NCBI GenBank assembly: GCA_019358945.1
Contig: JAHHIE010000011.1
Span: 1 to 64,000, forward strand
Reading direction: 5' to 3'
DNA length: 64,000 nt
DNA from: Stenomitos rutilans HA7619-LM2
GTDB lineage: Bacteria > Cyanobacteriota > Cyanobacteriia > Leptolyngbyales > Leptolyngbyaceae
The notes below the pieces were generated by a model that was not told where the DNA came from, did not search any database, and saw only the letters and a list, made by a program, of their open reading frames with translations. Positions 52,294-61,874 of the stretch are shown here, piece by piece. A program made the position numbers and the translations under genes. Position 1 is the first letter of the stretch. The number at the start of each line of letters is the position of its first letter.

Positions 52294-53115
52294 ATGGAAT
52301 TACGTAAGACTGCTCTAGAAATTTTGGCAGAAACAAGCCGTACTTTTTACATCCCGATCAGTCGGCTGCCTTCGGGTTTACAAGAAGCCGTTGCTTCAGC
52401 GTATCTTTGTATGCGTGCGATCGACGAGATCGAAGACCACCCTGATCTAGATAATGCGCTGAAAGCAAAGCTGCTACAGATGATTAGCTTGGCCTTGCAG
52501 GCCGCAGATGGTGCTCTCGATGAGAGCCGCTTAGAGGCGCTTCTGATGAATCATACGACCTTGCTACCAGAGGTAACTACCCGTATTGGGGAATGGGCAA
52601 CGTTTGCACCGATTGCGATCGCGCCACGCGTGTGGGATGCGACTGCTGCGATGGCAGACCGCATGGCGTACTGGGCAGAGCACAATTGGACTATTAAAAC
52701 AGAGGCTGATCTCGATCGCTACACCTTCTGCGCAGCAGGTGCCGTTGGCTTGTTGCTCTCTGACCTGTGGGGTTGGTATGACGGCACGCAAACAAACCGT
52801 GCTCATGCCGTAGGGTTTGGACGCGGCTTGCAGGCGGTCAATATTCTGCGCAATCAGTCGGATGACTTGGTGCGGGGGGTTGGGTTCTTCCCTGAGAACT
52901 GGCACCAGGATGAAATGTACGCCTATGCACGGCGCAATCTCGCCCTGGCAGATGCTTATACGGCTGCCCTGCCTCCTGGCCCTGCGCTAGATTTCTGCCG
53001 CCTGCCGTTAGGGTTTGCCCATGCCACCCTGGATGCGCTAGCACAAGGTGAAGCCAAGTTGAGCCGTACGAAGGTACTGGCACTGGTAGAGCAGTTAACA
53101 GGTAGCAGCAAGTAA
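52294..53115 (+). CDS. Squalene/phytoene synthase family protein
   Basis: TSRTFYIPISRLPSGLQEAVASAYLCMRAIDEIEDH; LQAVNILRNQSDD. Confidence 0.85.
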   Translation: MELRKTALEILAETSRTFYIPISRLPSGLQEAVASAYLCMRAIDEIEDHPDLDNALKAKLLQMISLALQAADGALDESRLEALLMNHTTLLPEVTTRIGEWATFAPIAIAPRVWDATAAMADRMAYWAEHNWTIKTEADLDRYTFCAAGAVGLLLSDLWGWYDGTQTNRAHAVGFGRGLQAVNILRNQSDDLVRGVGFFPENWHQDEMYAYARRNLALADAYTAALPPGPALDFCRLPLGFAHATLDALAQGEAKLSRTKVLALVEQLTGSSK

Positions 53116-53215
53116 AGCTGGAGAGATGAAGACGATCGCGGGTTGATAGCGATAGTGTTGCTGCAAAACTAGCCACTGCCAGACAGTTGCTGTCGGTCTG
53201 GAATCGCTAGGGCAC

Positions 53216-53329
53216 GTCATCAATTAAGCTCAGAAACCTTGAAGCATCGGCCGTACCGCGCCCGTCCTCACAAACGAGGCTAGGGGCTGGAGCCCCTGCT
53301 GCGAGCCATATGTATGAGTCATTGATGAC
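53216..53329. repeat. Inverted-repeat-bounded element (MITE-like), single copy seen here
   Basis: GTCATCAATTAAGCTCA ... TGAGTCATTGATGAC ends, internal AGGGGCTggAGCCCCT hairpin. Confidence 0.55.
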
Positions 53330-53361
53330 AGCCGCTAGAGCCATGTCGAAGCCGCGATCGT

Positions 53362-54240
53362 TCAGCTCATCCCTGAAAGTAGCTCGTACAAAGTGGCGAT
53401 CGCAGCGTTGTCCAATTCTCCCTGATCTTGAGCCAGTAGCGCGTCCATCATGCTAGTCACCTGGGCAGAACCAAACAATGGTATGCCCAACTCTCGCCCT
53501 GACTGCAACACAATATTCATATCTTTGCGGTGGAGCTTGAGCTTGAAGCCTGGTTGGAAGTTTCCGTCCAGAATGCGTTTGCCGTGAACATCCAAAACAC
53601 GGCTCTGAGCAAAGCCACCCATGAGAGCCTCACGGACTCTGGCGACATCCACGCCTGATTTTTTTGCCAAGGTAAGTGCCTCAGCAACCGCCTGTACAGT
53701 GAGCGCGACAACAATTTGGTTACAGGCCTTGGTCACCTGCCCGGCTCCCGCTTCGCCGATGTAAACGATATTTTTGCCCATTGCCTGCAAGATGGGGAGC
53801 GATCGCTGAAACACCGCTTCATCGCCGCCCGCCATAATCGACAAGGTGCCTTGCTGTGCCCCAATATCACCACCTGAAACCGGAGCATCCAGTGCATCCA
53901 CTCCCTTCTCCTTGAGTTCGGTGTAGACTTTGCGAGCCGTAGTAGGGGCGATCGTGGACATATCGATAAACGTCATCCCTGGTTTTGCGCCCTCAATAAT
54001 GCCCTTGCTGCCCAGCGCGATCGCCTCTACATCCGGTGAGTCAGACACACAGCTAATTACAACATCTGTTTGTTGGGCGATCGCTTGCGGTGACTCAGCC
54101 AGCATCGCTCCATCCACTGCCAATTCATCCATCGCTGCCCGACTGCGGTTGTAAACAACTAGCGGATACCCAGCTTTGAGCAAGTTCCGCGCCATTGGCT
54201 TGCCCATGATGCCGAGACCGATAAAACCGATGCGTTCCAT
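53362..54240 (-). CDS. NAD-dependent beta-hydroxyacid dehydrogenase (tartronate semialdehyde reductase / L-threonate dehydrogenase-like)
   Basis: MERIGFIGLGIMGKPMARNLLKAGYPLVVYNRS; DAPVSGGDIGAQQGTLSIMAGG. Confidence 0.88.
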   Translation of the reverse strand: MERIGFIGLGIMGKPMARNLLKAGYPLVVYNRSRAAMDELAVDGAMLAESPQAIAQQTDVVISCVSDSPDVEAIALGSKGIIEGAKPGMTFIDMSTIAPTTARKVYTELKEKGVDALDAPVSGGDIGAQQGTLSIMAGGDEAVFQRSLPILQAMGKNIVYIGEAGAGQVTKACNQIVVALTVQAVAEALTLAKKSGVDVARVREALMGGFAQSRVLDVHGKRILDGNFQPGFKLKLHRKDMNIVLQSGRELGIPLFGSAQVTSMMDALLAQDQGELDNAAIATLYELLSGMS

Positions 54241-54284
54241 AGTTGTGAAGGGGGAGTAGGGAGTTGCGCTTCTAGCCGTACCCA

Positions 54285-55520
54285 TCAATTTTTGCAGATA
54301 TACTCACGAATATACTGAGCTGTCGTTTCCGCGTGTTCCTGTGCTGCCGCTTTTCTGACGTGGGTAGGTTTCCAATGGTATTCGTGACTGGAGAATTGCT
54401 TCACTAAAAGCGGCTTGCCTGAAGACAACAGCAACCTTAGCTGGTAATTGACTTCGTAGTACATGTAAACATCGTCATCATCTTTTTCGATCGGATCTCC
54501 AACAGGTAGCGTTTGCACCTCGACAACATCCTTCAGCTTATAGGTATCGACCGTGTTACTACCCTGATGCGAAAGCGATCGGGTTGACCAATCAAAACTC
54601 CAGACGCTCACTGGCTCTAGCCGAGTGTGGAAAAACCGTATGTTCACATTCATTGGTTGGTTCTTAGCGGTTTGCTGTTGCACCCAGTGGTGCCAGAAGT
54701 CAATGGTAAGTTGCCAGGAACGGTGAGTGTAATGGCTCGCTTGATCAGCGAGGGGCTGTACTTGCTGCCACTTTAAACCGAGTAAGGATGTCCGCTGTCC
54801 CTGAAAAGAGGCACCAACTAGGCAAAACACTTCACCCGATCGCAACTCCATCAAAAACCGTGCTTTAGCCCACTGGTCTAAATCGACAATCAACCGTTGA
54901 ATGTGTGAGAAGGGGTATTGCTCCTGGTGCCGCCGTAGAAGGCTGCCATACCGATAGATCAGTTGATGTTGAGTTGAGTCAAACTGATACGATTCAAACG
55001 CTCTGGTCTTGATGCTAAATAAGCTCACAGACAGCGATCGCAACCCCAACAGGAAAAAAAGCGCTCCCGGTGCAAGTCCCCACCATTGCAGCCAATCCAC
55101 CTGGGCAACACTTAAATGAGTGGCGGCTGGGTCTTTGAGAAAGGTCTGGATGCGATCGACGGTTTCTCTCGTGTTGTCCCATCCAGACGTTTGGTAGGGT
55201 CTTAATGGCACCTCACCCTCGCTGGTAAGCAAAACAATCTTATAGAACATGCCCTCAGCTACAGAGGTATCTAGGCGCACGCCTTGCAAGTTGTGGATGG
55301 GTTTGTTTCGCCACATCGCCAGGCCGAGCCAGCCGGGAGTGTTAAATTGGCACGTTACCTGAGTTAGCTCTATTTTTTGGCAGTCCAGCTTCGCAGGACC
55401 ACTCCAGAGCAGCAATCCCGCCCCCAAAAGAGTGTTAAAAACCGCACTGGCAAGACTACGAAAGGAGAATGAGCGACGATGGAGAATCAGCGGTTGTGGC
55501 GTTTGTTCAGCAATCGACAT
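54285..55520 (-). CDS. Hypothetical membrane protein
   Basis: 411 aa ORF with TM segments and soluble beta-rich region. Confidence 0.7.
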   Translation of the reverse strand: MSIAEQTPQPLILHRRSFSFRSLASAVFNTLLGAGLLLWSGPAKLDCQKIELTQVTCQFNTPGWLGLAMWRNKPIHNLQGVRLDTSVAEGMFYKIVLLTSEGEVPLRPYQTSGWDNTRETVDRIQTFLKDPAATHLSVAQVDWLQWWGLAPGALFFLLGLRSLSVSLFSIKTRAFESYQFDSTQHQLIYRYGSLLRRHQEQYPFSHIQRLIVDLDQWAKARFLMELRSGEVFCLVGASFQGQRTSLLGLKWQQVQPLADQASHYTHRSWQLTIDFWHHWVQQQTAKNQPMNVNIRFFHTRLEPVSVWSFDWSTRSLSHQGSNTVDTYKLKDVVEVQTLPVGDPIEKDDDDVYMYYEVNYQLRLLLSSGKPLLVKQFSSHEYHWKPTHVRKAAAQEHAETTAQYIREYICKN

Positions 55521-55592
55521 ACTGATAAGAATGGGTTAAAGCGATGAACACTGTATTCATCCTAAGCATGCCCAGTTTGGAATTTGCCGTCC

Positions 55593-57035
55593 CTAACTCT
55601 TCTGCTGGCTCAAGCGTTGATAGACCGTTGCTAGAGCACTCGCATCGCCGACATTGCCAGGAAATAGCACAACAGGCAGATCGGGAAACTGGGGATGATT
55701 GGATGGGGTACGCACCATTGAAACGCCTGCTAGCACTTGACCCAACAACCGAGCGGTTCTGAGCGCCAAGCCATTGCTGAGGGTATCGTTGGAGGTGATG
55801 CCACCTTTGCTAATGAGAAAGCCGATGTCATCGGGCAAGTGGCGAATGATGTCCATGAGCAGGGCCGAGACGGCTTCACCAAAGTTCAGTCGGGTCTGCG
55901 TATCGTCGAAGGTAAGTTCTTGACGGCTCGTATACACAACAGGGGTTTTGCCTCCAGTGTGAGCAGCGTTGACCGCTTGAACGGCTTCGGCAAGGAGGGA
56001 CGATCGCTCATTCTCCCCTTTCTCTAGCAACCGTGCCACCGCTAGCTCAACGCCAACGATCCCCGGTTGCGCCAGCAGGTGTTCTAGCTGCTCGGTGGTT
56101 TTCTTCACGTGAGATCCCACAATGACACCACCGGGCTTCCCGTTACGGACATAGTTTGCCATCGCTTCAGGCGCGATCGGCTGGGGTGGCAACGCTGCTA
56201 GCGCGGTCAGCAAACTTGCCGCACTGCGAAAGAGAAACCGTTTGCCTTGGGACGCGGCTGCCAAAACATCTACTGCGAAACGATCGAGATCACCTTGCGT
56301 CACCGCATCCACTACACCACACTGATTGTCATGCAGTTGCAGAAGGCGATCGAGGACACCCGCCTGAATGTCTTGCACCAGAAAGCGTTCTACCCGATCG
56401 GCCAGAATCTTACCGTCTGTTTTCTCTTCAACATAGGCAGGTAAGTAACTATGGTGATAGCCAAACACCGAATCGCGTGCAAACTCGGTTTCGTGTACGG
56501 GCGTATCCACACCGTTAACCTTTAGGTAATGGATGCTATCTCGCGTTGTGCGTCCCCCTTCAAAAAAGGCAGGCGTGAGAAAGTGAGCATCAAAAGGGCC
56601 AAGCTCCTCTGCAATGACATCGGTTTCGATCGGGTAATGTCCGCGCAGGGTAGAATCCGATCGACTCACCACCAAAAAATCGTGAATCTGTTCGAGGGCG
56701 ATCGCCTCTTTCAGGTGATGGCACACCTCCCGCGTGACCGCTGCTGCTTTATCTGGGGTTAAGGCCCGTGTATTCGTCAGCACGAAAAAGATCGGCGCGT
56801 CGTCTGTCAGCCCCAGCCGCAACGTTTCCACATCCCACTGCATCAACAACAGACAACTGTGTACCGTCTGCGACCCCGTTGGATCGTCGTCCAGAACAAT
56901 AATTTTGGGTTTTGTAGTCATGGGTAGCAGATGTTGCATTAGCTCATTATCACGCGAGATGAGGATAGAGGGATAGGGTATGGGATCAGGGCTAGGAGAT
57001 TTTGCACAGTTTGAACTGTTGCATAGAAAGATCAT
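55593..57035 (-). CDS. Four-carbon acid sugar kinase family protein (DUF1537-type, OtnK/DtnK-like)
   Basis: IIVLDDDPTGSQTVH; VSRSDSTLRGHYPIETD; ISKGGITSNDTLSNGLALRTARLLGQVLAGVSM; likely start MTTKPKIIVLDDDP. Confidence 0.87.
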   Translation of the reverse strand: MIFLCNSSNCAKSPSPDPIPYPSILISRDNELMQHLLPMTTKPKIIVLDDDPTGSQTVHSCLLLMQWDVETLRLGLTDDAPIFFVLTNTRALTPDKAAAVTREVCHHLKEAIALEQIHDFLVVSRSDSTLRGHYPIETDVIAEELGPFDAHFLTPAFFEGGRTTRDSIHYLKVNGVDTPVHETEFARDSVFGYHHSYLPAYVEEKTDGKILADRVERFLVQDIQAGVLDRLLQLHDNQCGVVDAVTQGDLDRFAVDVLAAASQGKRFLFRSAASLLTALAALPPQPIAPEAMANYVRNGKPGGVIVGSHVKKTTEQLEHLLAQPGIVGVELAVARLLEKGENERSSLLAEAVQAVNAAHTGGKTPVVYTSRQELTFDDTQTRLNFGEAVSALLMDIIRHLPDDIGFLISKGGITSNDTLSNGLALRTARLLGQVLAGVSMVRTPSNHPQFPDLPVVLFPGNVGDASALATVYQRLSQQKS

Positions 57036-57111
57036 TAAGTAAGGGTGATAATCAAAAAAATTGGTGCATCAAGCGTTACCGCATTGGGGTGAGAATTTAC
57101 CATACAAAGAT

Positions 57112-57500
57112 ATGAAGTTTACTTGAGACGAAAACAGAGCAAACAGCAATCTGTCCAAGCACGGTATTCAGTTTGAGGAAGCGAAGACAATTTTTGATCA
57201 TCCGCTTTACGTTGACTTCTACGACCCCGACCACTCTGAGAAAGAAGAGCGTTATCTTAGAATGGATAGGACTTACGCAGTCGCCCCCTAAATCCCCCAA
57301 TTCTGGGGGACTTTGAGTGCTTGCTCCCCCAAATTTGGGGGTTGGGGGGCTAGTTTTAGAGAATTTGCGTAAGTCCTGTTGGAGAGTCTAATCGAGGACG
57401 GTTGTTGCTTGTTTCGTATACGGGGAGAGGAAAATCCATTCGTCTCATTAGTGCTAGAGAAGTCACCCGATCTGAGCGAGAAGCCTATGCAGAAGGATAA
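57112..57500 (+). pseudogene. brnT-like toxin gene, interrupted by a nonsense codon and a MITE insertion
   Basis: MKFT*DENRANSNLSKHGIQFEEAKTIFDHPLYVDFYDPDHSEKEERYLRM / MITE / VGESNRGRLLLVSYTGRGKSIRLISAREVTRSEREAYAEG*. Confidence 0.9.
57268..57377. repeat. MITE-like repeat, family B copy 3 (inside the brnT pseudogene)
   Basis: AGGACTTACGCAGTCGCCCCCTAAATCCCCC...GGGGGTTGGGGGGCTAGTTTTAGAGAATTTGCGTAAGTCCT. Confidence 0.9.
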
Positions 57501-57753
57501 TCCAGAACTGGAAGACGAACTTCGTCCAGAATACGACCTGAAAGGCTTAAGCGTCAGAAAGTTAGGCACTGGACGAAAAAGCTTTGGTAGGATGGTCATT
57601 CGCTTGGAGCCTGATGTGGCAGAAATGCTTCCAAGCGCCGCTGCCGTCAATGAAGCATTACGATTTTTGATTAGAGTGACACAAGAGCGCCAATCTTCTG
57701 CTTCTAAACCGCTCCCCAACAAGCCTGTGAAGGTGGACCAGAGACTATCTTGA
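57487..57753 (+). CDS. Antitoxin partner of the disrupted brnT-like gene
   Basis: MQKDNPELEDELRPEYDLKGLSVRKLGTGRKSFGRMVIRLEPDVAEMLPSAAAVNEALRFLIRVTQE; ATG overlaps the brnT stop; the ORF-track start (57379) is the wrong frame of brnT. Confidence 0.82.
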   Translation: MQKDNPELEDELRPEYDLKGLSVRKLGTGRKSFGRMVIRLEPDVAEMLPSAAAVNEALRFLIRVTQERQSSASKPLPNKPVKVDQRLS

Positions 57754-57813
57754 TGGGTGGATAGTCATTTCTATAACAGCCATTTCAGGTAAGTGTTTGC
57801 GTTAGGAAAGCAG

Positions 57814-59352
57814 ATGACGATCGTTGGAGTCTGGGTGCTAGGGGATCAACTGTGGGCAGAGCAAGCCGCGCTGCAAAGCTGTGTAGAGCAGCGATCGCGC
57901 ACGCCTGTGCTTTTCATTGAGTCACTAAAGCATGTGCAAGAACGCCCCTATCATCTGCAAAAGCTGGTGCTGGTGTGGTCAGCAATGCGGCATTTCGCTG
58001 AAGAACTTAGACAGGCAGGCTGGTCAGTCACCTACGAGCAAGCTGAGGATTTTCTCACGCCACTGAAGGCTTGGATCAAAACGCATCACATCACGGAACT
58101 GCGGGTAATGGTGCCGAACGATCGCCCCTTTGCCCACTTCATCGCCTCTCTTCAACTTCCGTGTACAGTCACCCTTGTTCCCAACAACCACTTCATTTGG
58201 AGTGAAGCTGATTTTAGAGAGTGGGCAGGCAAGCGCAAACGCTTACTGATGGAGGACTTTTATCGTGAAGGCCGTCGCCGCTGCAACATTCTCATGGTAG
58301 GTGAGCAGCCCGTCGGTGGTCGCTGGAACTTTGATCAAGAAAACCGCAAACCACCCAAAGGCAAACTAACCCTACCCGAAGCCCTCTGGTTTTCACCTGA
58401 TGCCATCACGCAGGAGGTGATCACCTGGGTCAAGCAGAGCGATCACTTCAAAACCAGCCAGCAGTATTGGCAAATTGAACCGTTTCAATGGGCCGTGACG
58501 CGTGAACAAGCGCTGCAAGTGCTGCATTTTTTCATCACGATGCGCCTGTCTGACTTTGGCCCTTACCAGGATGCTATGTTAGCGGGCGAAATCACGATGT
58601 GGCATGCCATGCTGTCGCCCTACCTCAATCTGGGCCTGCTACAGCCGATCGAAGTCATCGAAGCCGCCGAGCAAGCCTATCTTGACAATCGAGAGACCTG
58701 GCACCTCAGCAGCGTTGAAGGCTTCATTCGGCAAGTGCTGGGCTGGCGGGAGTACATGCACGGCATCTACAGCTTCATGAGTGACGACTATCCAGAGCGT
58801 AACTGGTTTCATCACACTCAACCACTACCTGACTTTTACTGGACGGGTGACACATCCATGAACTGCCTGCATCAGATCCTCACGCAGGTCAAGGAAATGG
58901 GATACGCGCATCACATTCAACGACTGATGGTGTTAAACAACTTCGCGCTAATTGCAGGTATCTCACCCCAAGCGATCGAAGACTGGTTTCACGCTGCGTT
59001 TATTGATGCCTACGATTGGGTCATGCAAACAAACGTCATTGGCATGGGGCAATTTGCCGATGGTGGCGTGCTGGCATCCAAGCCCTATGCGGCCTCTGCT
59101 AACTACATCAACAAAATGAGTGATTACTGCGGCAAGTGCGTTTACAACCCTAGAGCGCGCACGGGCGAAAAGGCATGTCCCTTCAATTTCTTTTACTGGG
59201 ATTTTCTCGATCGCCATCGTGCCAAACTCACCACTCAGGGACGCATGAGCTTTATCCTCAGAAACCTCGACAAAATGGCTCCAGAGGAACTAGAAACCAT
59301 TCGGCAAGAGGCGATCGCATGGCATGAAGAGGCCGCGGCAAAAGCAAAATAG
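57814..59352 (+). CDS. Cryptochrome/photolyase-related protein (DPRP, FeS-type (6-4) photolyase-like)
   Basis: VWVLGDQLW; WNFDQENRKPP; EGFIRQVLGWREYMHGIY; CGKCVYNPRARTGEKACPFNFFYWDFL. Confidence 0.9.
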   Translation: MTIVGVWVLGDQLWAEQAALQSCVEQRSRTPVLFIESLKHVQERPYHLQKLVLVWSAMRHFAEELRQAGWSVTYEQAEDFLTPLKAWIKTHHITELRVMVPNDRPFAHFIASLQLPCTVTLVPNNHFIWSEADFREWAGKRKRLLMEDFYREGRRRCNILMVGEQPVGGRWNFDQENRKPPKGKLTLPEALWFSPDAITQEVITWVKQSDHFKTSQQYWQIEPFQWAVTREQALQVLHFFITMRLSDFGPYQDAMLAGEITMWHAMLSPYLNLGLLQPIEVIEAAEQAYLDNRETWHLSSVEGFIRQVLGWREYMHGIYSFMSDDYPERNWFHHTQPLPDFYWTGDTSMNCLHQILTQVKEMGYAHHIQRLMVLNNFALIAGISPQAIEDWFHAAFIDAYDWVMQTNVIGMGQFADGGVLASKPYAASANYINKMSDYCGKCVYNPRARTGEKACPFNFFYWDFLDRHRAKLTTQGRMSFILRNLDKMAPEELETIRQEAIAWHEEAAAKAK

Positions 59353-59473
59353 TGCAAAGCGAAAGGGTCAAAAAGCAAAGGTCAAACAGACGGCTAAGAT
59401 AACCCAAACGGGTACCACTGACTTTTCATTTTTGCATCAGAATTAGAATAATCTGAGCAAGCCATAGAAAGTT

Positions 59474-60940
59474 TTGGCAATCAGCGAAACCTCGCAGCTT
59501 GGAAATACTTCAACCAGACAGCGGAGGTTTTCGATGACGTTTCAGCACGAAGAAACCGCTCAGCCAAACCAAACTGCTTCTGAGCGTCAAAATAATGGTC
59601 GCCCAGAGATCAAAATTACTGTTTTCCCAGCAGTACATACTCAAAAATCTGTCTTAGATAATCTTAAGCAATTAAGAGAACGAATTGCTCAAGACGTTAG
59701 AGAATTTGATCAAAAAGACTTACCTGAGAACTTACAGACCGAAATTCCCAAGCTTGCCGTTCTGTTGCAAAGAATTGAACGCCTGGTTTTAGGCACTAAT
59801 CAAGACAAAAAGTTAGGCGCACTCAACAGCTTGGTCTGTTCACTGGAAGTTGCACTGTCCTCTTTATTTCAGAAGAAACTCAGTAAAGAATTCACTCGAC
59901 AAATCCGCCTTGATATTGAAAAAGAGGTAATCAGACATGAACATCCGCGAGTAATAGGTTTGCTTGCCAACCAATTCTTTTATATCTGGCATTCAAAGTC
60001 AGTTCGACTTAGTGTTATTTATGGACTTTCCTGGTCATTTATCATTATATTCGGTGGGCTTTTTTCCCTAGCACTACTCCAGTATGCAGTATATAATTCT
60101 AATGCAGATACTAGAAAAGTCGAGGCTTTAATTAGTAAGCAAGATAAGAAAATTGACGACCTTAACGCTAAAATAGATCGGGAAAGAGCCAAAACAAAAA
60201 CGACACCTTCTCAGCTGGGAGCTGAAAACCAAAGAGAAGCCTTATTGGATGATGAATTGGCTACTAAAGCGCTAGTCATTGCCGATCTTCAACGAAAGAC
60301 TGATGAGGCACAGATGGTTAAGCAAAAGCTTGAAACTCAGCAAGAAAGAATTGCTCAGACTAAACGAAGCTCATTAATACAAAATATTTTATCTAGCGTT
60401 GACATTGGATTTTCAAAAATACTTAGTCAAATACTTTGGGTTGCAGCAGCAGGCACACTAGGCAGTATTGTCAGCATTCTGACTCGTGTAATCGGTAAAT
60501 CGTATGATCAGGAAGCATACTGCGATCGACTTACCCCCATCTTCATCGGCTTTTTCAAACCTGTAGTCGGTGCATCTTTTGGTATTCTGTTTCTAGCATT
60601 CATTAATTCTGGCGTGGTCAGTACACCGCTCATACCTGCAACAACCAATGCTTCCAGTTCAGATGCAGCGATTAAAGCGGCTGATAATCCAGAGACCAAA
60701 GCTGCTTTTTTCCTTTTCTCCGTAGCTTTTGTCGTTGGTTTTAGCGAACGGTTAGCGAAAGACACTATTACTAAGCTGGAGGGTGGTAGCCAGGAAGAGA
60801 AGGAAACCTCACAACAACCAGTCAATACTCGTGTTATAGTCATTCGCTCTAGTAAAGCTGCAAACCAGAGCAGACGAAACCAAAACGCGATCGCATCAAA
60901 TCAAACTGCCGACTCCAGTAACCAGGATGAAAGCGCCTAA
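59474..60940 (+). CDS. Hypothetical membrane protein with coiled coil and GFSERL motif
   Basis: TM-coiled coil-TM layout; C-terminal FLFSVAFVVGFSERLAKDTITKLEGG; start may be 59534 (MTFQHEE). Confidence 0.75.
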   Translation: MAISETSQLGNTSTRQRRFSMTFQHEETAQPNQTASERQNNGRPEIKITVFPAVHTQKSVLDNLKQLRERIAQDVREFDQKDLPENLQTEIPKLAVLLQRIERLVLGTNQDKKLGALNSLVCSLEVALSSLFQKKLSKEFTRQIRLDIEKEVIRHEHPRVIGLLANQFFYIWHSKSVRLSVIYGLSWSFIIIFGGLFSLALLQYAVYNSNADTRKVEALISKQDKKIDDLNAKIDRERAKTKTTPSQLGAENQREALLDDELATKALVIADLQRKTDEAQMVKQKLETQQERIAQTKRSSLIQNILSSVDIGFSKILSQILWVAAAGTLGSIVSILTRVIGKSYDQEAYCDRLTPIFIGFFKPVVGASFGILFLAFINSGVVSTPLIPATTNASSSDAAIKAADNPETKAAFFLFSVAFVVGFSERLAKDTITKLEGGSQEEKETSQQPVNTRVIVIRSSKAANQSRRNQNAIASNQTADSSNQDESA

Positions 60941-60952
60941 GTTTGAAAAGCA

Positions 60953-61285
60953 CTAATAGAGCGTCTTTTCTAATTTCCTGAAGTTGAAACTAGAAGTATT
61001 TGGGTTGGCTTTGCAGGTTTTAATAATATTATTTAAACTCGCTGGCACACTTCCAGTTTGGTTGATCTGGCTATTAAGAATTTGAAATTCCTCATAGGTA
61101 TATTTTAACTGAATGCCCTTAATGATGCAGGCACAAACAGCACGAGCTTGAGCACCTCGTCCGGCAGTACAGTCTTTAATGTATTGAGCAACAACGTTTC
61201 TGGGATAGGATGCTTGTGCCTGAGTTACTAAAGTTGTAGCGGCTAGTAAGAGCAACGTCATAAAAGATATAGGAAATAAGCGCAT
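60953..61285 (-). CDS. Small secreted Cys-containing protein of unknown function
   Basis: Signal peptide MRLFPISFMTLLLLAATTLVTQAQA; CTAGRGAQARAVCACIIKGIQLKYTYEEF. Confidence 0.65.
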   Translation of the reverse strand: MRLFPISFMTLLLLAATTLVTQAQASYPRNVVAQYIKDCTAGRGAQARAVCACIIKGIQLKYTYEEFQILNSQINQTGSVPASLNNIIKTCKANPNTSSFNFRKLEKTLY

Positions 61286-61874
61286 ATTTAGAATGACCTT
61301 ATAAGGGAATCAACATCCTGTCAGGTACTCGACACCATATCAACTAAAAAAGTTCCGTCGGAGCAATTTTTACGACTAAGTTTAGAAGCGCAGCTCCTTT
61401 TAAGTAACCAAACGTAATCAAACTGAGTATGCTCGATGGGCTGACCGCTGACTATGACAGCCCTTCATGAAATGCTGGGTGGGTCGATCGCTTAATGGCT
61501 TCTATCATACTGCCCAAGTCGATATAAGCTTCTAAATTGCTCAGGATGACGTTAGACCACGTTTCCATACATAACGTCATGATCCGATTGGAGATTTTTA
61601 AACTTGGGAACGTTTGCTTTTGCGATCGACATACCCAATGTTACTCATGCAGGGTTGCCGGGAATACTGAGAGCGAACTGACATTGGGCGACTTTCATCT
61701 CGATCGAATTCACGTTGGTTTTAAGCCGCAGCAATTCTACACAGCGGTTTCTTTGGAGGTGCTTTGATCGCCATCTTTATTGAAAATATTGCTAAACGAC
61801 CGCTGAATCCGGGCAGTTTAAGATCTGACCGTAAACGGCTTAACCCTTTCATACTTCAGATTTGACTCACTGTG

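Noticed and set aside
57379-57486. N-terminal 36 aa of the 57379-57753 ORF (MESLIEDGCCLFRIRGEENPF...)
   Set aside because: Wrong frame of the brnT remnant; the antitoxin starts at ATG 57487.
61537-61767. 76-aa ORF upstream of the MASE1 kinase
   Set aside because: Cys-rich, low similarity to anything recognised; region looks degenerate, not coding.
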